DNA from: Hypericum androsaemum
Taxonomy: Eukaryota; Streptophyta; Magnoliopsida; Malpighiales; Hypericaceae
Reading direction: 5' to 3'
DNA: 64,000 bases
Assembly (NCBI GenBank): GCA_963995505.1
Contig: OZ023180.1
Coordinates: 9,557,301 to 9,621,300, forward strand
Part shown: positions 24,143-36,070 of the stretch, in pieces
Layout of the letters: every line of letters starts with the position of its first letter
Numbering within the stretch: the stretch's first letter is position 1
Notes under the pieces: model-generated
Seen by the model: only the letters and a program-made list of their open reading frames with translations
Told to the model about the DNA's origin: nothing
The model's database searches: none
Translations under genes and position numbers: made by a program

Positions 24143-25994
24143 TCCTTTCCTTATCTTGCCAATTCTTGCCTTGTTTTGCATTATTTTGCTTTTCCTTGCC
24201 TTTCCTTACTGTTTCCTTCCTTTTCCTTCCTTTTCTTGCCTTTTCCTACCTTATCTTGCTTTATCTTGCATTTTCTTTCCTTATCCTGCATTTTCCTTGC
24301 CTTTTTCTAACATTTTCCAGCTTTTTCTTGTCTTATCTTGCCTTTTCCTTGCCTTCTATTGGCTTTTCCTGCATTTTCCTTACCTTTTCTTGCCTTTTCT
24401 TGACTTTTCTTTCCTTGTAATGCCTTATCATGTCTTATCTTGCCTTTTCCTTGCCTTTTCTTGGGTTTTCCTGCATTTTCCTTGCCTTTTCTTTCCTTTT
24501 CTTGCCTTACCTTGTCTTTTCTTTCCTTATCTTGCATATTCCTTGCCTTTTCTTGCCCTTTCTTGCCTTTTCTTGCCTTATCCAGTTTTATCTTGCCAAT
24601 TCTTGCCTTATCCTGCCTTTTCCTTGCTGTTTCTAACCTTTTCTTTCTTTTTATTTCCTTTTCTTTCCTTTTATTGCCTTTTCTTTCCTTATCTTGCCTT
24701 TTATTGCCTTTTCTTTCCGTATCTTGCTTTTTCTTTCCTTATCTTGCCATATCTTGCCTTTTCTTGCCTTATCTTTCCTTTTCTTGCCTTATCATGCCTT
24801 TAGTTTCCTTATCTTGCCTTTTCCTTACCTCTTCTTCCCTTTTCTTCCATTTTCTTAACTTATTTTGCCTTATCTTGCCTTATCTTACCTTTTCCCTTGC
24901 TTTCCTTACCTTTTCTTGCCTTTTCTTGACTTATCTTGCCTTTTCTTGCCTTATCTTGCCTTTTTTTGCCTTATCATGCCTTTTCTTTCCTTATCATGCC
25001 TTTTTCCTTGCCTTTGCCTTATCTTGCTTTTTCTTGCTTTTTCTTGCCTTATCGTACCTTATCTTCCTTTATCTTGCCTTTTCCTTGCCTTTTCTTGCCT
25101 TTCTTGCCATTTCTTGCCTTATCTTTTCTTATTTTGTCTTTTCTTGCATTTTCTTGCCATATCTTGCATTTTCCTCGACTTTTCTGGCCTTTTTTTTGCC
25201 TTTTCTTGCCTTATTTTTTATTTTCTAGCCTTTTCTTTCCTTATCTTGCCTTTTCTTGGACTTTTCCTACCTTTTCTTACCTTTTCATTTCTTTTCTTAC
25301 CTTTTCTTGCCTTTGTTTGGCTAATCTTACATTTTCATCCCTTATCTTAACTTTTCTTTCCTTTTCATGCCTTATCTTGCTTATCTTTATTGCCGTATCC
25401 TGCTTATCTTGCCTTTTATTGCGTTTTCTATCCTTATTTTACCTTATCTTGCCTTTTCTTACATTCTCTTGCCTTATCTTGCCATTTGTTTCTTTATATT
25501 GCCTTTTCCTTGCATTTTCTTGCCTTTTCTTGCCTTATCTTGCCTTTTCTTGCCTTTTCTTGCCATATCTTGCCTTTTCCTTGCCTTTTTTTCCTTGACT
25601 TGCCTTATCTTGTCTTTTTTTGCCTTTTGTTTCCTTATCTTACCTTTTCCTTGTGTTTCTTGCATTTTCTTCTATTATTTTGCATTTTCTTACGTTATCT
25701 TGCTTTTTATTTTCTTATCTTGTCTTTTCCTTGCCTTTTCTTGCCTTATCGTGACTTTCCTTTCCTTATCTTGCCATTTCCTTGCCTTTTCTTGCCTTAT
25801 CTTCTTTTTATTGCCTTTTTTTGCCTTTTCTTACCTTATCTTCCCTTATATTGCCTTTTTCTTACCTTATCTTACCTTTTTTTTTGACTTATCTTTTCTT
25901 GCTTTTGCTTGCCTTTTCTTTCCATATCTTGCCTATTCCTTGCCTTTTCTTTCTGTATCTTGCCTTTTCATTGCCTTTTCTTTCCTTTTCTTGC

Positions 25995-27066
25995 CTTATC
26001 TTGTTTTTCTTTCCTTATCTTGCCTTTTATTGACTTTTCTTTCCTTATCTTGCCTTTTATTATCTTTTCTTGCCCCATTTTGCCTTTTCTTGCCTTTAGT
26101 TTCCTTATCTTGCCTTTACCTTGCCTTTTCTTGCCTTGTTTTGCCTTATCTAGCCATTACCTTTTCTTTCCTTTTCCTTACTTTTCTTGCCTTTTTCTAC
26201 CTTATCGGCTTTGTCTTGCCTTATCTTTCATTTTCTTTCCTTATCCTACATTTTCCTTGCCTTTTTCTAACCTTGTCTTGCCTTTTCTCGATTTTCTTGC
26301 CTTATGTTATCTTATCTTGCCTTTTCCTTGTCTTTTCATGGCTTTTCCTGCATTTTCCTTGCCTTTTCTTACCTTTTCTTGCCGTACCTTGTCTTTTCTT
26401 TCCTTATCTTGACTCTTCCTTGCCTTTTCTTGCCTTATCTTTCTTTTCCTTGCCTTTTCTTTCCGTATCTTGCCTTTTCCTTGCCATTTTTTGCCTTTTC
26501 TTGCCTTTTATTGCCTTTTCTTTCCTTATCTTTCCTTTTATTGCCTTTTCTTTCCTTATCTTACCTTTTATTATATTTTCTTACCTTTCATTGCCTTTTC
26601 TTTCCTTTCTTGCCTTTTGTTGCCTTATCTTTCCTTTTGTTGCCTTATCCTGCCTTTAGTTTCCATATCTTCCATTTTCCTTGCCTTTTCTTCGCTTATA
26701 TTGTTGTATCTTGCTTATCTTGCCTTTTATTGACTTTTCTTTCCTTATATTGATTATTCTTGCCTTATCTTTCCTTTGCATACCTTCCCTTGCATTATCT
26801 TGAATTTTGTTTCATTACCTTCCCTTTTTTGGCTTTTCTTGCCTTATCTTGCCTTTTCTTACCATTTCTTACCATATCTTGCCTTTTCCTTGCCTTTTCT
26901 TTCCTTAACTTCCCTTTTCTTTCCTTATCTTGCCTTTTCTTGCCTTATCTTGCCTTTTTTTTGCCTTTTCTTTCCTTTTCTTGCCTTTTCTTTCCTTATC
27001 TTGACTTTTCTTGCCTTTTCATATCATTTTTTTCCATGTCTTGCCTTATCTTGTCTTTCCTTGCCT
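25995..27066 (+). repeat. second copy of the 15885-17145 satellite segment
   Basis: This is the partner of 15885-17145 and carries the same ordered variants. It is about 190 bp shorter through internal losses, for example between the TTTGTTGCC repeats near 26610 and the TTGAATTTT marker near 26800. Past 27066 the two copies diverge (here CCTTAAGAGCC, there CCTTATCTTGTG). Confidence 0.8.
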
Positions 27067-28290
27067 TAAGAGCCTTTTCTTTCCTTATCTTACCTTTTCC
27101 TTGTGTTTCTTGCCTTTTCTTGCATTTTATCACCATTTCTTTTCTTATCTTGCCTTTTCCTTGCCATTTCTTGGCTTATCATGTCTTTCCTTTCCTTATC
27201 TTGCCATTTCCTTGCCTTTTTATGCCTTATCTTGTTTTTTATTGCCTTTTCTTGCCTTATCTTCCTTTATCTTACCTTTTTTTGCCTTTTCTTGCCCTTG
27301 CTTGCCTTATCTTGCCTTCTCTTGCCTTATTTTGCCTTTTATTGTCTTTTCTTACCTTATCTTGCCTTTTTTTGCCTTTTCTTTCCTGATCTTGCTTTTT
27401 CCTTGCGTTTGCTTACCTTTTCTTGCCTTTTCCTTCCTTTTCTTACCTTATGCCTCTTATTATCTTTTTTTCCATGTCTTGCTTTATCTTCTCTTTTCTT
27501 ATCTTTTTTTCCTTATCTTGCCTTTTCCTTGCCTTTTTCCTTGCCTTCTCTTGCCTTACCTTGCCTTTTATTATATTTTCTTGCCTTTTCCTTTCCATTT
27601 CTTAGCATATCTTATCTTTTCTTGCCTTATCTTGCCTTTTCTTTCCTTATCTTGCCATTTCTTGACTTTTTTTCCCTATTCTTGCCTTTTCTTACCTTTT
27701 CTTACCTTATTTTGCCTTATCTTGCCTATTCTTTCCTGATCTTACCTTTTCCTTGCATTTCCTTTACCTTCCTTATCTTGCTTTTTCTTCCCTTATCTTG
27801 CATTTTCTTTCCTTATCCTACATTTTCTTTACCTTTTTCCAACCTTTTCTTGCCTTGTCATGATTATCTTGCTTTTACTTGTCTTATCTTGCCTTTTCTT
27901 TTCTTATCTTGCCTTTTCCTTGCCTTTTCTTGGCTTTTCCTACATTTTCCTTGCATTTTCTTGCCTTACCTTCTCTTTTATTTCCTTATCTTGCCTTATC
28001 CTATCTAATCTTGTCTTTTCTTTCCTTATCTTGATTTTTCCTTTCCATTTCTTGACTTTTCCTGCATCTGCCTTGCCTTTTCTTTCCTTATCTTGCCTCT
28101 TCATTGCCTTTTCTTGCCTTATCCTGCTTTATCTTGCATTTTCTTTCCTTATCTTTCCTTTTTTTCCTTTTCTTTCCTTTTCTTGCTTTCTTTTGCCTTT
28201 TTTTCCTTATCTTGCCTTTTATTGTATTTTCTTGCCTTTTATTGCCTTTTTTTTCTTATCTGGCCTTTTATTGCCTTATCTTTCATTTTC

Positions 28291-28535
28291 TTGCCTTCAG
28301 TTTCCTTATCTTGTCTTTTCCTTGCCTTTTCTTCCCTCATCTTGCCTTTTCTTGCCTTATTTTGCATTATCCTTCCTTATCTTGCCTTTTCCCTTCCTTT
28401 CCTAACCTTTTCTTGCCTTCACTTTCCTTATCTTGTCTTTTCCTTGCCTTTTCTTCCCTCATCTTGCCTTTTCTTGCCTTATTTTGCATTATCTTTCCTT
28501 ATCTTGCCTTTTCCCTTCCTTTCCTAACCTTTTCT
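28291..28535 (+). repeat. 122-bp tandem duplication in satellite
   Basis: The block starting TTGCCTTCAGTTTCC at 28291 is repeated from 28413 as TTGCCTTCACTTTCC, 122 bp apart. The following TTCCCTCATCTTGCC, the CATTATC and the CCCTTCCTTTCCTAACC markers are in the same order. Near identity points to a recent local duplication. Confidence 0.85.
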
Positions 28536-28547
28536 TGCCTTTTCTTG

Positions 28548-29143
28548 ACTTATCTTGCCTTTTCTTGCCTTATCTTACCTTTGTTTTCCTTATCTTGCCT
28601 TTTGTTACCATTTTCGGCCTTGTCTTGCATTATCTTGCCTTTTCTTGCCTTATTTTGCCTTTTCTTTCCTTATCTTACCTTTCCCTTGTATTTCTTACCT
28701 TTTCTTATGTTGTCTTACCTTTTCTTTCCTTATCTTACCTTTTCTTTGCCTTTTATTGCCTTATGATGCCTTTTCTTTCCTGATCTTGCCTTTTCCTTGC
28801 CTTTTCTTGTCTTATCTTGCTTTTTCTTGCCTTTTCTTCACTTATCATGCCTTGTCTTCCCTTATCTTGCCTATTTCGTGCCTTCTCTTGCCTTATCTTG
28901 TCTTTTCTTACTTTTTCTTTCCTTTTCTTGCCTATTCTTTCCTTATCTTGTCTTGTCATTGCCTTTTCTTGCCTTATCTTGCCATATCTTGTCTCCTCTT
29001 TCCATCTCTTGCTTTGTCTTTTATTTTCCTTGTATTTTCATTCCAAATCTTTCCATTTCTTGTCTTTTCTGACCTTTTTTTTGCCTTATCTTGCATTTTT
29101 TGGCCTTCTCTTACCTTATCATACCTTATCTTGGCTTTTCTTT
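28548..29143 (+). repeat. satellite segment paralogous to the left flank of element A
   Basis: Matches 39580-40205 with private markers in order, including TTCGGCCTTGTCTTGC (CGGCC at 28615 versus 39677, offset 11,062), TCTCCTCTTTCCATCTC and ATTCCAAATCTTTCC. The match runs up to CTTATCTTGGCTTTT at about 29129-29143, exactly where the other copy is interrupted by TGATG of element A. This copy continues as CTTTCCTTATATTACC and therefore shows the pre-insertion state. Confidence 0.85.
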
Positions 29144-29310
29144 CCTTATATTACCTTGTCCTTCCGTTTCTTGCGTCATCTTGCCTTTTCCTTGCATTTC
29201 CTTGCCTTATCATACCTTTTCTTTCTTTATCATACCTTTTCCTTGCCTGTTCTTGCCTTATCTTGCTTTTTCTTGCTTTTCCTTACCTTTTCTTGCCTTA
29301 TCCTACCCTT

Positions 29311-32300
29311 TCCTTGCCTTATCTTCCCTTATCTTGCCTTTTCCTTGCCTTATCTTACCTTTTCCTTGCCTTATCTTGCCTGTTCTTGCCTTATCTTAAT
29401 TTTCCTTGCCTTTTCTTGCCTTTTCCTTGCCTTTCCTTGTCTTATCTTCCCTTATCTTGCCTTATCTTGCCTTTCATGCCTTATCTTTCCTTATATTTCC
29501 TTTTATTGTTTTTTCTTGCCTTATCCTTGTCTTTTCTAGCCTTTTCCTTGGCTTTTCTAGCCTTTTCTTTGCCTTTTTTCCTTTTCTTGCCTATTCTTTC
29601 CTGATCTTGCCTTTTCCTTGTATTTTCTTGCCTTATCTTGCCTTTTCTTTCTTTATATTGTCTTTTCCTGGACTTTTCTTGCCGTTTCTTACCTTTTCAT
29701 TCCTTTTCTTACCTTTTCTTTCCTTTTCTTGCCTTATCTTGCTTATCTTTATTGCCGTATCTTGCTTATCTTGCCTTATCTTGACTTTTCTTACCTTCTC
29801 TTGCCTTATCTTGCCTTTTGTTTCTTTATCTTGCCTTTTCCTTGCCTTTTCTTGCCTTATCTTACCTTTTCTTGCCTTTTCTCGCCATATCTTGCCTTTT
29901 TCTTGCCTTATCTTATCTTTTCTTGCCTTTTCTGGACATATCTTGCCTTTTCCTTGCCTTTTCTTTCCTTATGTTGCCTTTTCTGGCCTTTTCTTTCCTT
30001 ATCTGGCCTTTTATTGCATTATCTTGCCTTTTCTTATCTTTTTTTTCATTGTCTTGCCTTATCTTATCTTATATTGCCTTTTCTTTCCTTATCTTACTTT
30101 TCCTTGTGTTTCTTGCCTTTTCTTTTCGTTATCTTGCCTTTTCTTGCCTTATCATGCCTTTCCTTTCATCATTTTGCCATTTCCTTTCCTTTTCTTGCAT
30201 TATCTTGTTTTTTATTGCATTTTCTTGCATTATCTTCCCTTATCTTACCTTTTTCTTGCCTTTTCTTGCCTTTGCTTGCCTTATCTTGCCTTCTCTTACT
30301 TTATCTTACCTTTTATTATCTTTTCTTGCCTTTTTTTCCTTTTCTGTCTATATCTTGCCTTTTCCTTGTCTTTTCTTGCCTTAACTTGCGTTTTCTTTCC
30401 TTATCTAGCCTTTTATTTGCCTTTTCTTGCCTTTTCTTGCCTAATCATGCCTAATCTTGCATTTTCTTTCCTTATCTCACCCTTTATTGACTTTTGCCTC
30501 CTTATCTTGCCTTTGCTTGCCTTTTCTTTCCTTATCTTGCCTTTTTTTGTCTTTTCTTGCCATGTCTTACCTTTTCTTTCCTTTAGTTTCCTTTTCTTGC
30601 CTTATCTTGCCTTTTCTTTCCTTACCATTTCTTTCCTTTTCCTTCCTTTTCTTGCGTTTTCTTTGTTTTTCTTGCCTTATCTTGCCTCATCTTGCATTTT
30701 CTTTCCTTATCTTGTATCTTCCTTGCCTTTTTCTTACCTTTTCTTGCATTTTCTTAATTATCTTGCCTTATCTTATCTTATCTTAACTTTTCTATCCTTA
30801 TCTTGCCTTTTCTTTGCGTTTCCTGTATTTTCCTTGCTTTTTCTTGCCTTACCTTGCCATTTCTTGCCTTTGCTTTCCTTGCATTTTCTGGCCTTCTCTT
30901 GCCTTATCTTGCCTTCTTTTGCCTTTCTTGCCTTATCTTGCCTTCTCTTGCCTTCTCTTGCCTTTTTTTTCCTTATCACGCCTTTTGTTTCCTAATCTTT
31001 CCTTTTCCTTGCCTTTTCTTCCTTTTCCTTGCCTTTTCTTGACTTTTCTTGCCCTTTCTTGCCTTATCTTGCCATTTCTTGCCTTTTCTTTACTTATCTT
31101 GCATTTTCTTGCCTTTTCTTGCTTCATCTTTCCTTTTCTTTGCCTTTTCTTTTTCTTGACTTATCTTGCTATATCTTGCCTATCCCTTACCTTTCCTTGC
31201 CTTATCTTCCCTTATCTTGCCTTTTCCTTGCCTTATCTTACCTTTTCCTTGCCTTATCTTGCCTGTTCTTGCCTTATCTTAATTTTCCTTGCCTTTTCTT
31301 GCCTTTTCCTTGCCTTTCCTTGTCTTATCTTCCCTTATCTTGCCTTATCTTGCCTTTCATGCCTTATCTTTCCTTATGTTTCCTTTTATTGTTTTTTCTT
31401 GCCTTATCCTTGTCTTTTCTAGCCTTTTCCTTGGCTTTTCTAGCCTTTTCTTTGCCTTTTTTCCTTTTCTTGCCTATTCTTTCCTGATCTTGCCTTTTCC
31501 TTGTATTTTCTTGCCTTATCTTGCCTTTTCTTTCTTTATATTGTCTTTTCCTGGACTTTTCTTGCCGTTTCTTACCTTTTCATTCCTTTTCTTACCTTTT
31601 CTTTCCTTTTCTCGCCTAATCTTGCATTTTCATCCCTTATCTTGCCTTTTCTTCCATTTTCTTTCCTTTTCTTGCCTTATCTTGCTTATCTTTATTGCCG
31701 TATCTTGCTTATCTTGCCTTATCTTGACTTTTCTTACCTTCTCTTGCCTTATCTTGCCTTTTGTTTCTTTATCTTGCCTTTTCCTTGCCTTTTCTTGCCT
31801 TATCTTACCTTTTCTTGCCTTTTCTCGCCATATCTTGCCTTTTTCTTGCCTTATCTTATCTTTTCTTCCCTTTTCTGGCCATATCTTGCCTTTTCCTTGC
31901 CTTTTCTTTCCTTATGTTGCCTTTTCTGGCCTTTTCTTTCCTTATCTTGCCTTTTCTTTCCTTATCTGGCCTTTTCTTGCATTATCTTGCCTTTTCTTAT
32001 CTTTTTTTTCATTGTCTTGCCTTATCTTATCTTATCTTGCCTTTTCTTTCCTTATCATACTTTTCCTTGTGTTTCTTGCCTTTTCTTTTCGTTATCTTGC
32101 CTTTTCTTGCCTTATCATGCCTTTCCTTTCGTCATGTTGCCATTTCCTTTCCTTTTCTTGCATTATTTTGTTTTTTATTACATTTTCTTGCATTATCTTC
32201 CCTTATCTTACCTTTTTCTTCCCTTTTCTTGCCTTTGCTTGCCTTATCTTGCCTTCTCTTACTTTATCTTACCTCTTATTATCTTTTCTTGCCTTTTTTT

Positions 32301-33156
32301 CCTTTTCTGTCTATATCTTGCCTTTTCCTTGTCTTTTCTTGCCTTAACTTGCGTTTTCTTTCCTTATCTAGCCTTTTATTTGCCTTTTCTTGCCTTTTCT
32401 TGCCTAATCATGCCTAATCTTGCATTTTCTTTCCTTATCTCGCCCTTTATTGACTTTTGCCTCCTTATCTTGCCTTTGCTTGCCTTTTCTTTCCTTATCT
32501 TGCCTTTTTTTGTCTTTTCTTGCCATGTCTTACCTTTTCTTTCCTTTAGTTTCCTTTTCTTGCCTTATCTTGCCTTTTCTTTCCTTACTATTTCTTTCCT
32601 TTTCCTTCCTTTTCTTGCCTTTTCTTTTTTTTTCTTGCCTTATCTTGCCTCATCTTGCATTTTCTTTCCTTATCCTGTATCTTCCTTGCCTTTTTCTTAC
32701 CTTTTCTTGCCTTTTCTTAATTATCTTGCCTTATCTTATCTTATCTTAACTTTTCTATCCTTATCTTGCCTTTTCTTTGCGTTTCCTGTATTTTCCTTGC
32801 TTTTTCTTGCCTTACCTTGCCATTTCTTGCCTTTGCTTTCCTTGCATTTTCTGGCCTTCTCTTGCCTTATCTTGCCTTCTTTTGCCTTTCTTGCCTTATC
32901 TTGCCTTCTCTTGCCTTCTCTTGCCTTCTTTTTCCTTATCACGCCTTTTGTTTCCTAATCTTTCCTTTTCCTTGCCTTTTCTTCCTTTTCCTTGCCTTTT
33001 CTTGACTTTTCTTGCCCTTTCTTGCCTTATCTTGCCATTTCTTGCCTTTTCTTTACTTATCTTGCATTTTCTTGCCTTTTCTTGCTTCATCTTTCCTTTT
33101 CTTTGCCTTTTCTTTTTCTTGACTTATCTTGCTATATCTTGCCTATCCCTTACCTT
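29311..33156 (+). repeat. tandem duplication of a 1.88/1.96-kb satellite block
   Basis: Copy 1 spans about 29311-31193 (1,883 bp) and copy 2 about 31194-33156 (1,963 bp). Markers occur in the same order, for example TCCTGGACTTTTC near 29667 and 31550 (offset 1,883) and TCTTTGCGTTTCCTG at 30811 and 32774 (offset 1,963). The 80-bp difference comes from an extra 60 bp at 31611-31670 and an extra 20 bp within 31931-31970, that is 6 and 2 basic units. At the end of copy 2 the phrase leading into 31194 reappears before 33157 and then diverges. Confidence 0.92.
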
Positions 33157-33699
33157 TCCTTGCCTTATCTTCCCTTTTCTTGCCTTTTCTTTCCTTTTCT
33201 TGTATTTTCTAGCCTTTTCTTACCTTTTCTTTGCCTTTTACTTGACTTTTCATGCCTTTTCTTTCCTTTTCTTGCCTTTTCTTTCCTTTTCCTATCTTTT
33301 CTAGCCTTTTCCTTGCCTTTTCATGCCTTATCTTGCCTTTTCTTGCCTTTTTTTGCCTTGTCTTGCCATATTTTGACTTTTCTTGCCTTTTCTTGCCATA
33401 TCTTGCTTTTTCTTACCTTTTCTTGCCTTATCTTTTCTTTTCTTGCCTTTTCCTTGCCTTTTCTTGCCATAACTTGACTTTTCTTGCCTTATCTTGCCTT
33501 TTCTTGCCTAATCTTTGCTTTTCTTGCTTTTTCCTTGCCTTTTCTTGCCGTATCTTACCTTTTTTGTCTTGTCTTGCCTTATCTTGCATTTTCTTTCCTT
33601 AACTTCCCTTTTCCCTGTGTTTCTTGCCTTTTCTTGCATTATCTTGCCTTTTCATTTCTTATCTTGGCTTTTCCTTGCCTTTTCTTGCCTTATCATGTA

Positions 33700-36070
33700 T
33701 TTTCTTTCCTTACCTTGCCTTTTCTTACCTTATCTTTCTTTTTCTTGCCTTTTCTTGCCTTATCTTACCTTGTCTTGCCTTATCTTTCCCTATCTTGCCT
33801 TGTCTTGCCTTTTCTTACCTTATCTTACCGTAGCTTGCCTTTTCTTGCCTTTTCTTGCCTTTTTCTTGACTTTTCTAACCTTTTCTTGCCCTGTCATTGC
33901 TTATCTCGCCCTTTCTTGCTTTTTCTTACCTTATCTTGCCATTTCCTTGCCTTCTCGTGCCTTTTCCTTGCCCTTTCTTGTATTTTCTTGTTTTTTCTTG
34001 CCTTTTCTTTCATTATCTTGCCTTTTCTTGCCTTATTTTGCATTTTACTTACCATTTCTTGCCATTTCTTGCTTTTTCTTGCCTTGTCCTTCCCTTTTCT
34101 TGAGTTTCCTTACCTTTTCATGCCTTTTCTTATATTTTCTTTCCTTTTCCTTGCCTTTTCTTACCTTATGTTGCCTTTTCTTTCCTTATCTTGCCTTTTC
34201 CTTACCATTTCTTGCCTTTTCTTGGCTTTCCTGTCCTTATCTTGCCTTTTCTTGTCTTTTTTGGCCTTATCTTGCCTTATCTTTCCTTATCTTGCATTTT
34301 CTTTCCTTATCTTACATTTTCCTTGCATTTATTACCTTTTCAAATGTTATCTTGCCTTTTCGTTCTTTATCATGACTTTTCCTTGCCTATTCTTGCCTTA
34401 TCATGCCTTTTCTTTCCTTATCTTGCCTTTTCCTTTCCTTATCTTGCCTGTCCCTTGCCATTTCTTGCCTTATTTTCCTTTTCTTGTCTTTTCTTGGCTT
34501 TTCTCTCCTTATCTTGCACTTTCTTCCCTTATCTTGCCTTTTCTTGTCTTTTTTGGACTTGTCTTGTCTTGCCTTATCTTTTCTTATCTTGCCTTTTCTT
34601 TCCTTATCTTACATTTTCCTTGCATTTGTTACCTTTTCTTGCATTATCTTGCCTTTTCTTTCCTTATCTTTCCTTTTCTGTACCTTTTCTTGCCTTATCA
34701 TACCTTTTCTTTCCTTATCTTGCCTTTTCCTTGCCTTTTCTTACCCTTTTTATACCTTTCTTACCTTTTCTTCCCTTATATTCCTTTTCCTTGCCTTTTC
34801 TCGCCTTTTCTTGCCATATCTTGCCTTTCCTTGCATTTTCTTTCCATAACTTGCATTATCTTGCCTGTTCTTGCCTTATCTTGCCTTTTCTTGCCTTATC
34901 TTTCTTTTTCTTGCCTTTTCTTGCCTTATCTTGCCTTGTCTTGCCTTATCTTTCCTTATCTTGCCTTGTCTTGCCTTTTCTTACCTTATCTTACCGTAGC
35001 TTGCCTTTTCTTTCCTTTTCCTTTCCTTTTCTTGCCTTTTGTTGCCTTTTTCTTGCTTTTCTAACTTTTTCTTGCCCTTTCATGCCTTATCTTGCCCTTT
35101 CTTACCTTATCTTGCCATTTCCTTGCCTTATCTTACCTTTTCCTTGCCCTTTCTTGCATTTTCTTGTCTTTTCTTGCCTTTTCTTTCCTTATCTTGCCTT
35201 TTCTTACCTTATTTTGCATTTTACTTGCCATTTCTAGCCATTTGTTGCTTTTTCTTGCCTTGTCCTTGCCTTTTCTTGCCTTTTCTTACCTTTTCATGCC
35301 TTTTCATATATTTTCTTGCCTTTTCCTTGCCTTTTCTTGCCTTATATTGCCTTTTCTTTCCTTATCTTGCCTTTTCCTTACCATTTCTTGCCTTATTTTC
35401 CTTTTCTTGCCTTTTCTTGGCTTTCTTGTCCTTATCTTGCCTTTTCTTGTCTTTTTTGGCCTTGTCTTGCCTTATCTTTCCTTTTCTTGCCTTATCTTTC
35501 CTTATCTTACATTTTCCTTGCATTTCTTACCTTTTCAAGCGTTATCTTGCCTTTTCGTTCCTTATCTTGACTTTTCCTTGCCTTTTCTTGCCTTATCATG
35601 CCTTTTCTTTCCTTATCTTGCCTTTTCCTTTCCTTATCTTGCCTCTTCCTTGCCATTTCTTGCCTTATTTTCCTTTTCTTGTCTTTTCTTGGCTTTTCTG
35701 TCCTTTTCTTGCATTTTCTTCCCTTATCTTGCCTTTTCTTGTCTTTTTTGGACTTGTCTTGCCTTATCTTTTCTTATCTTGCCTTTTCTTTCCTGATCTT
35801 ACATTTTCAGTGCATTTCTTACCTTTTCTTGCGTTATCTTGCCTTTTCTTTCCTTATCTTTCCTTTTCCTTGCCTTTTGTTGCCTTATCTATCATACCTT
35901 TTCTTTCCTTATCTTGCCTTTTCCTTGCCTTTTCTTACCCTTTTTATACCTTTCTTGCCTTTTCTTTCCTTATCTTCCTTTTCCTTGCCTTTTCTCGCCT
36001 TTTCTTGCCATATCTTGCCTTTCCTTGCATTTTCTTTCCATATCTTGCATTATCTTGCCTGTTCTTGCCT
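33700..36070 (+). repeat. pair of 1.17-1.2-kb satellite higher-order units
   Basis: TTACCGTAGCTTGCC occurs with its CCG at 33828 and 34994 (offset 1,166), TTTTTTGGACTTGTC has its GG at 34555 and 35750 (offset 1,195), and TTGCCTTTCCTTGC occurs at 34821 and 36015 (offset 1,194). Many single-base variants are shared in order but the copies are less similar than the 1.9-kb duplication, so this pair is probably older. Confidence 0.8.
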
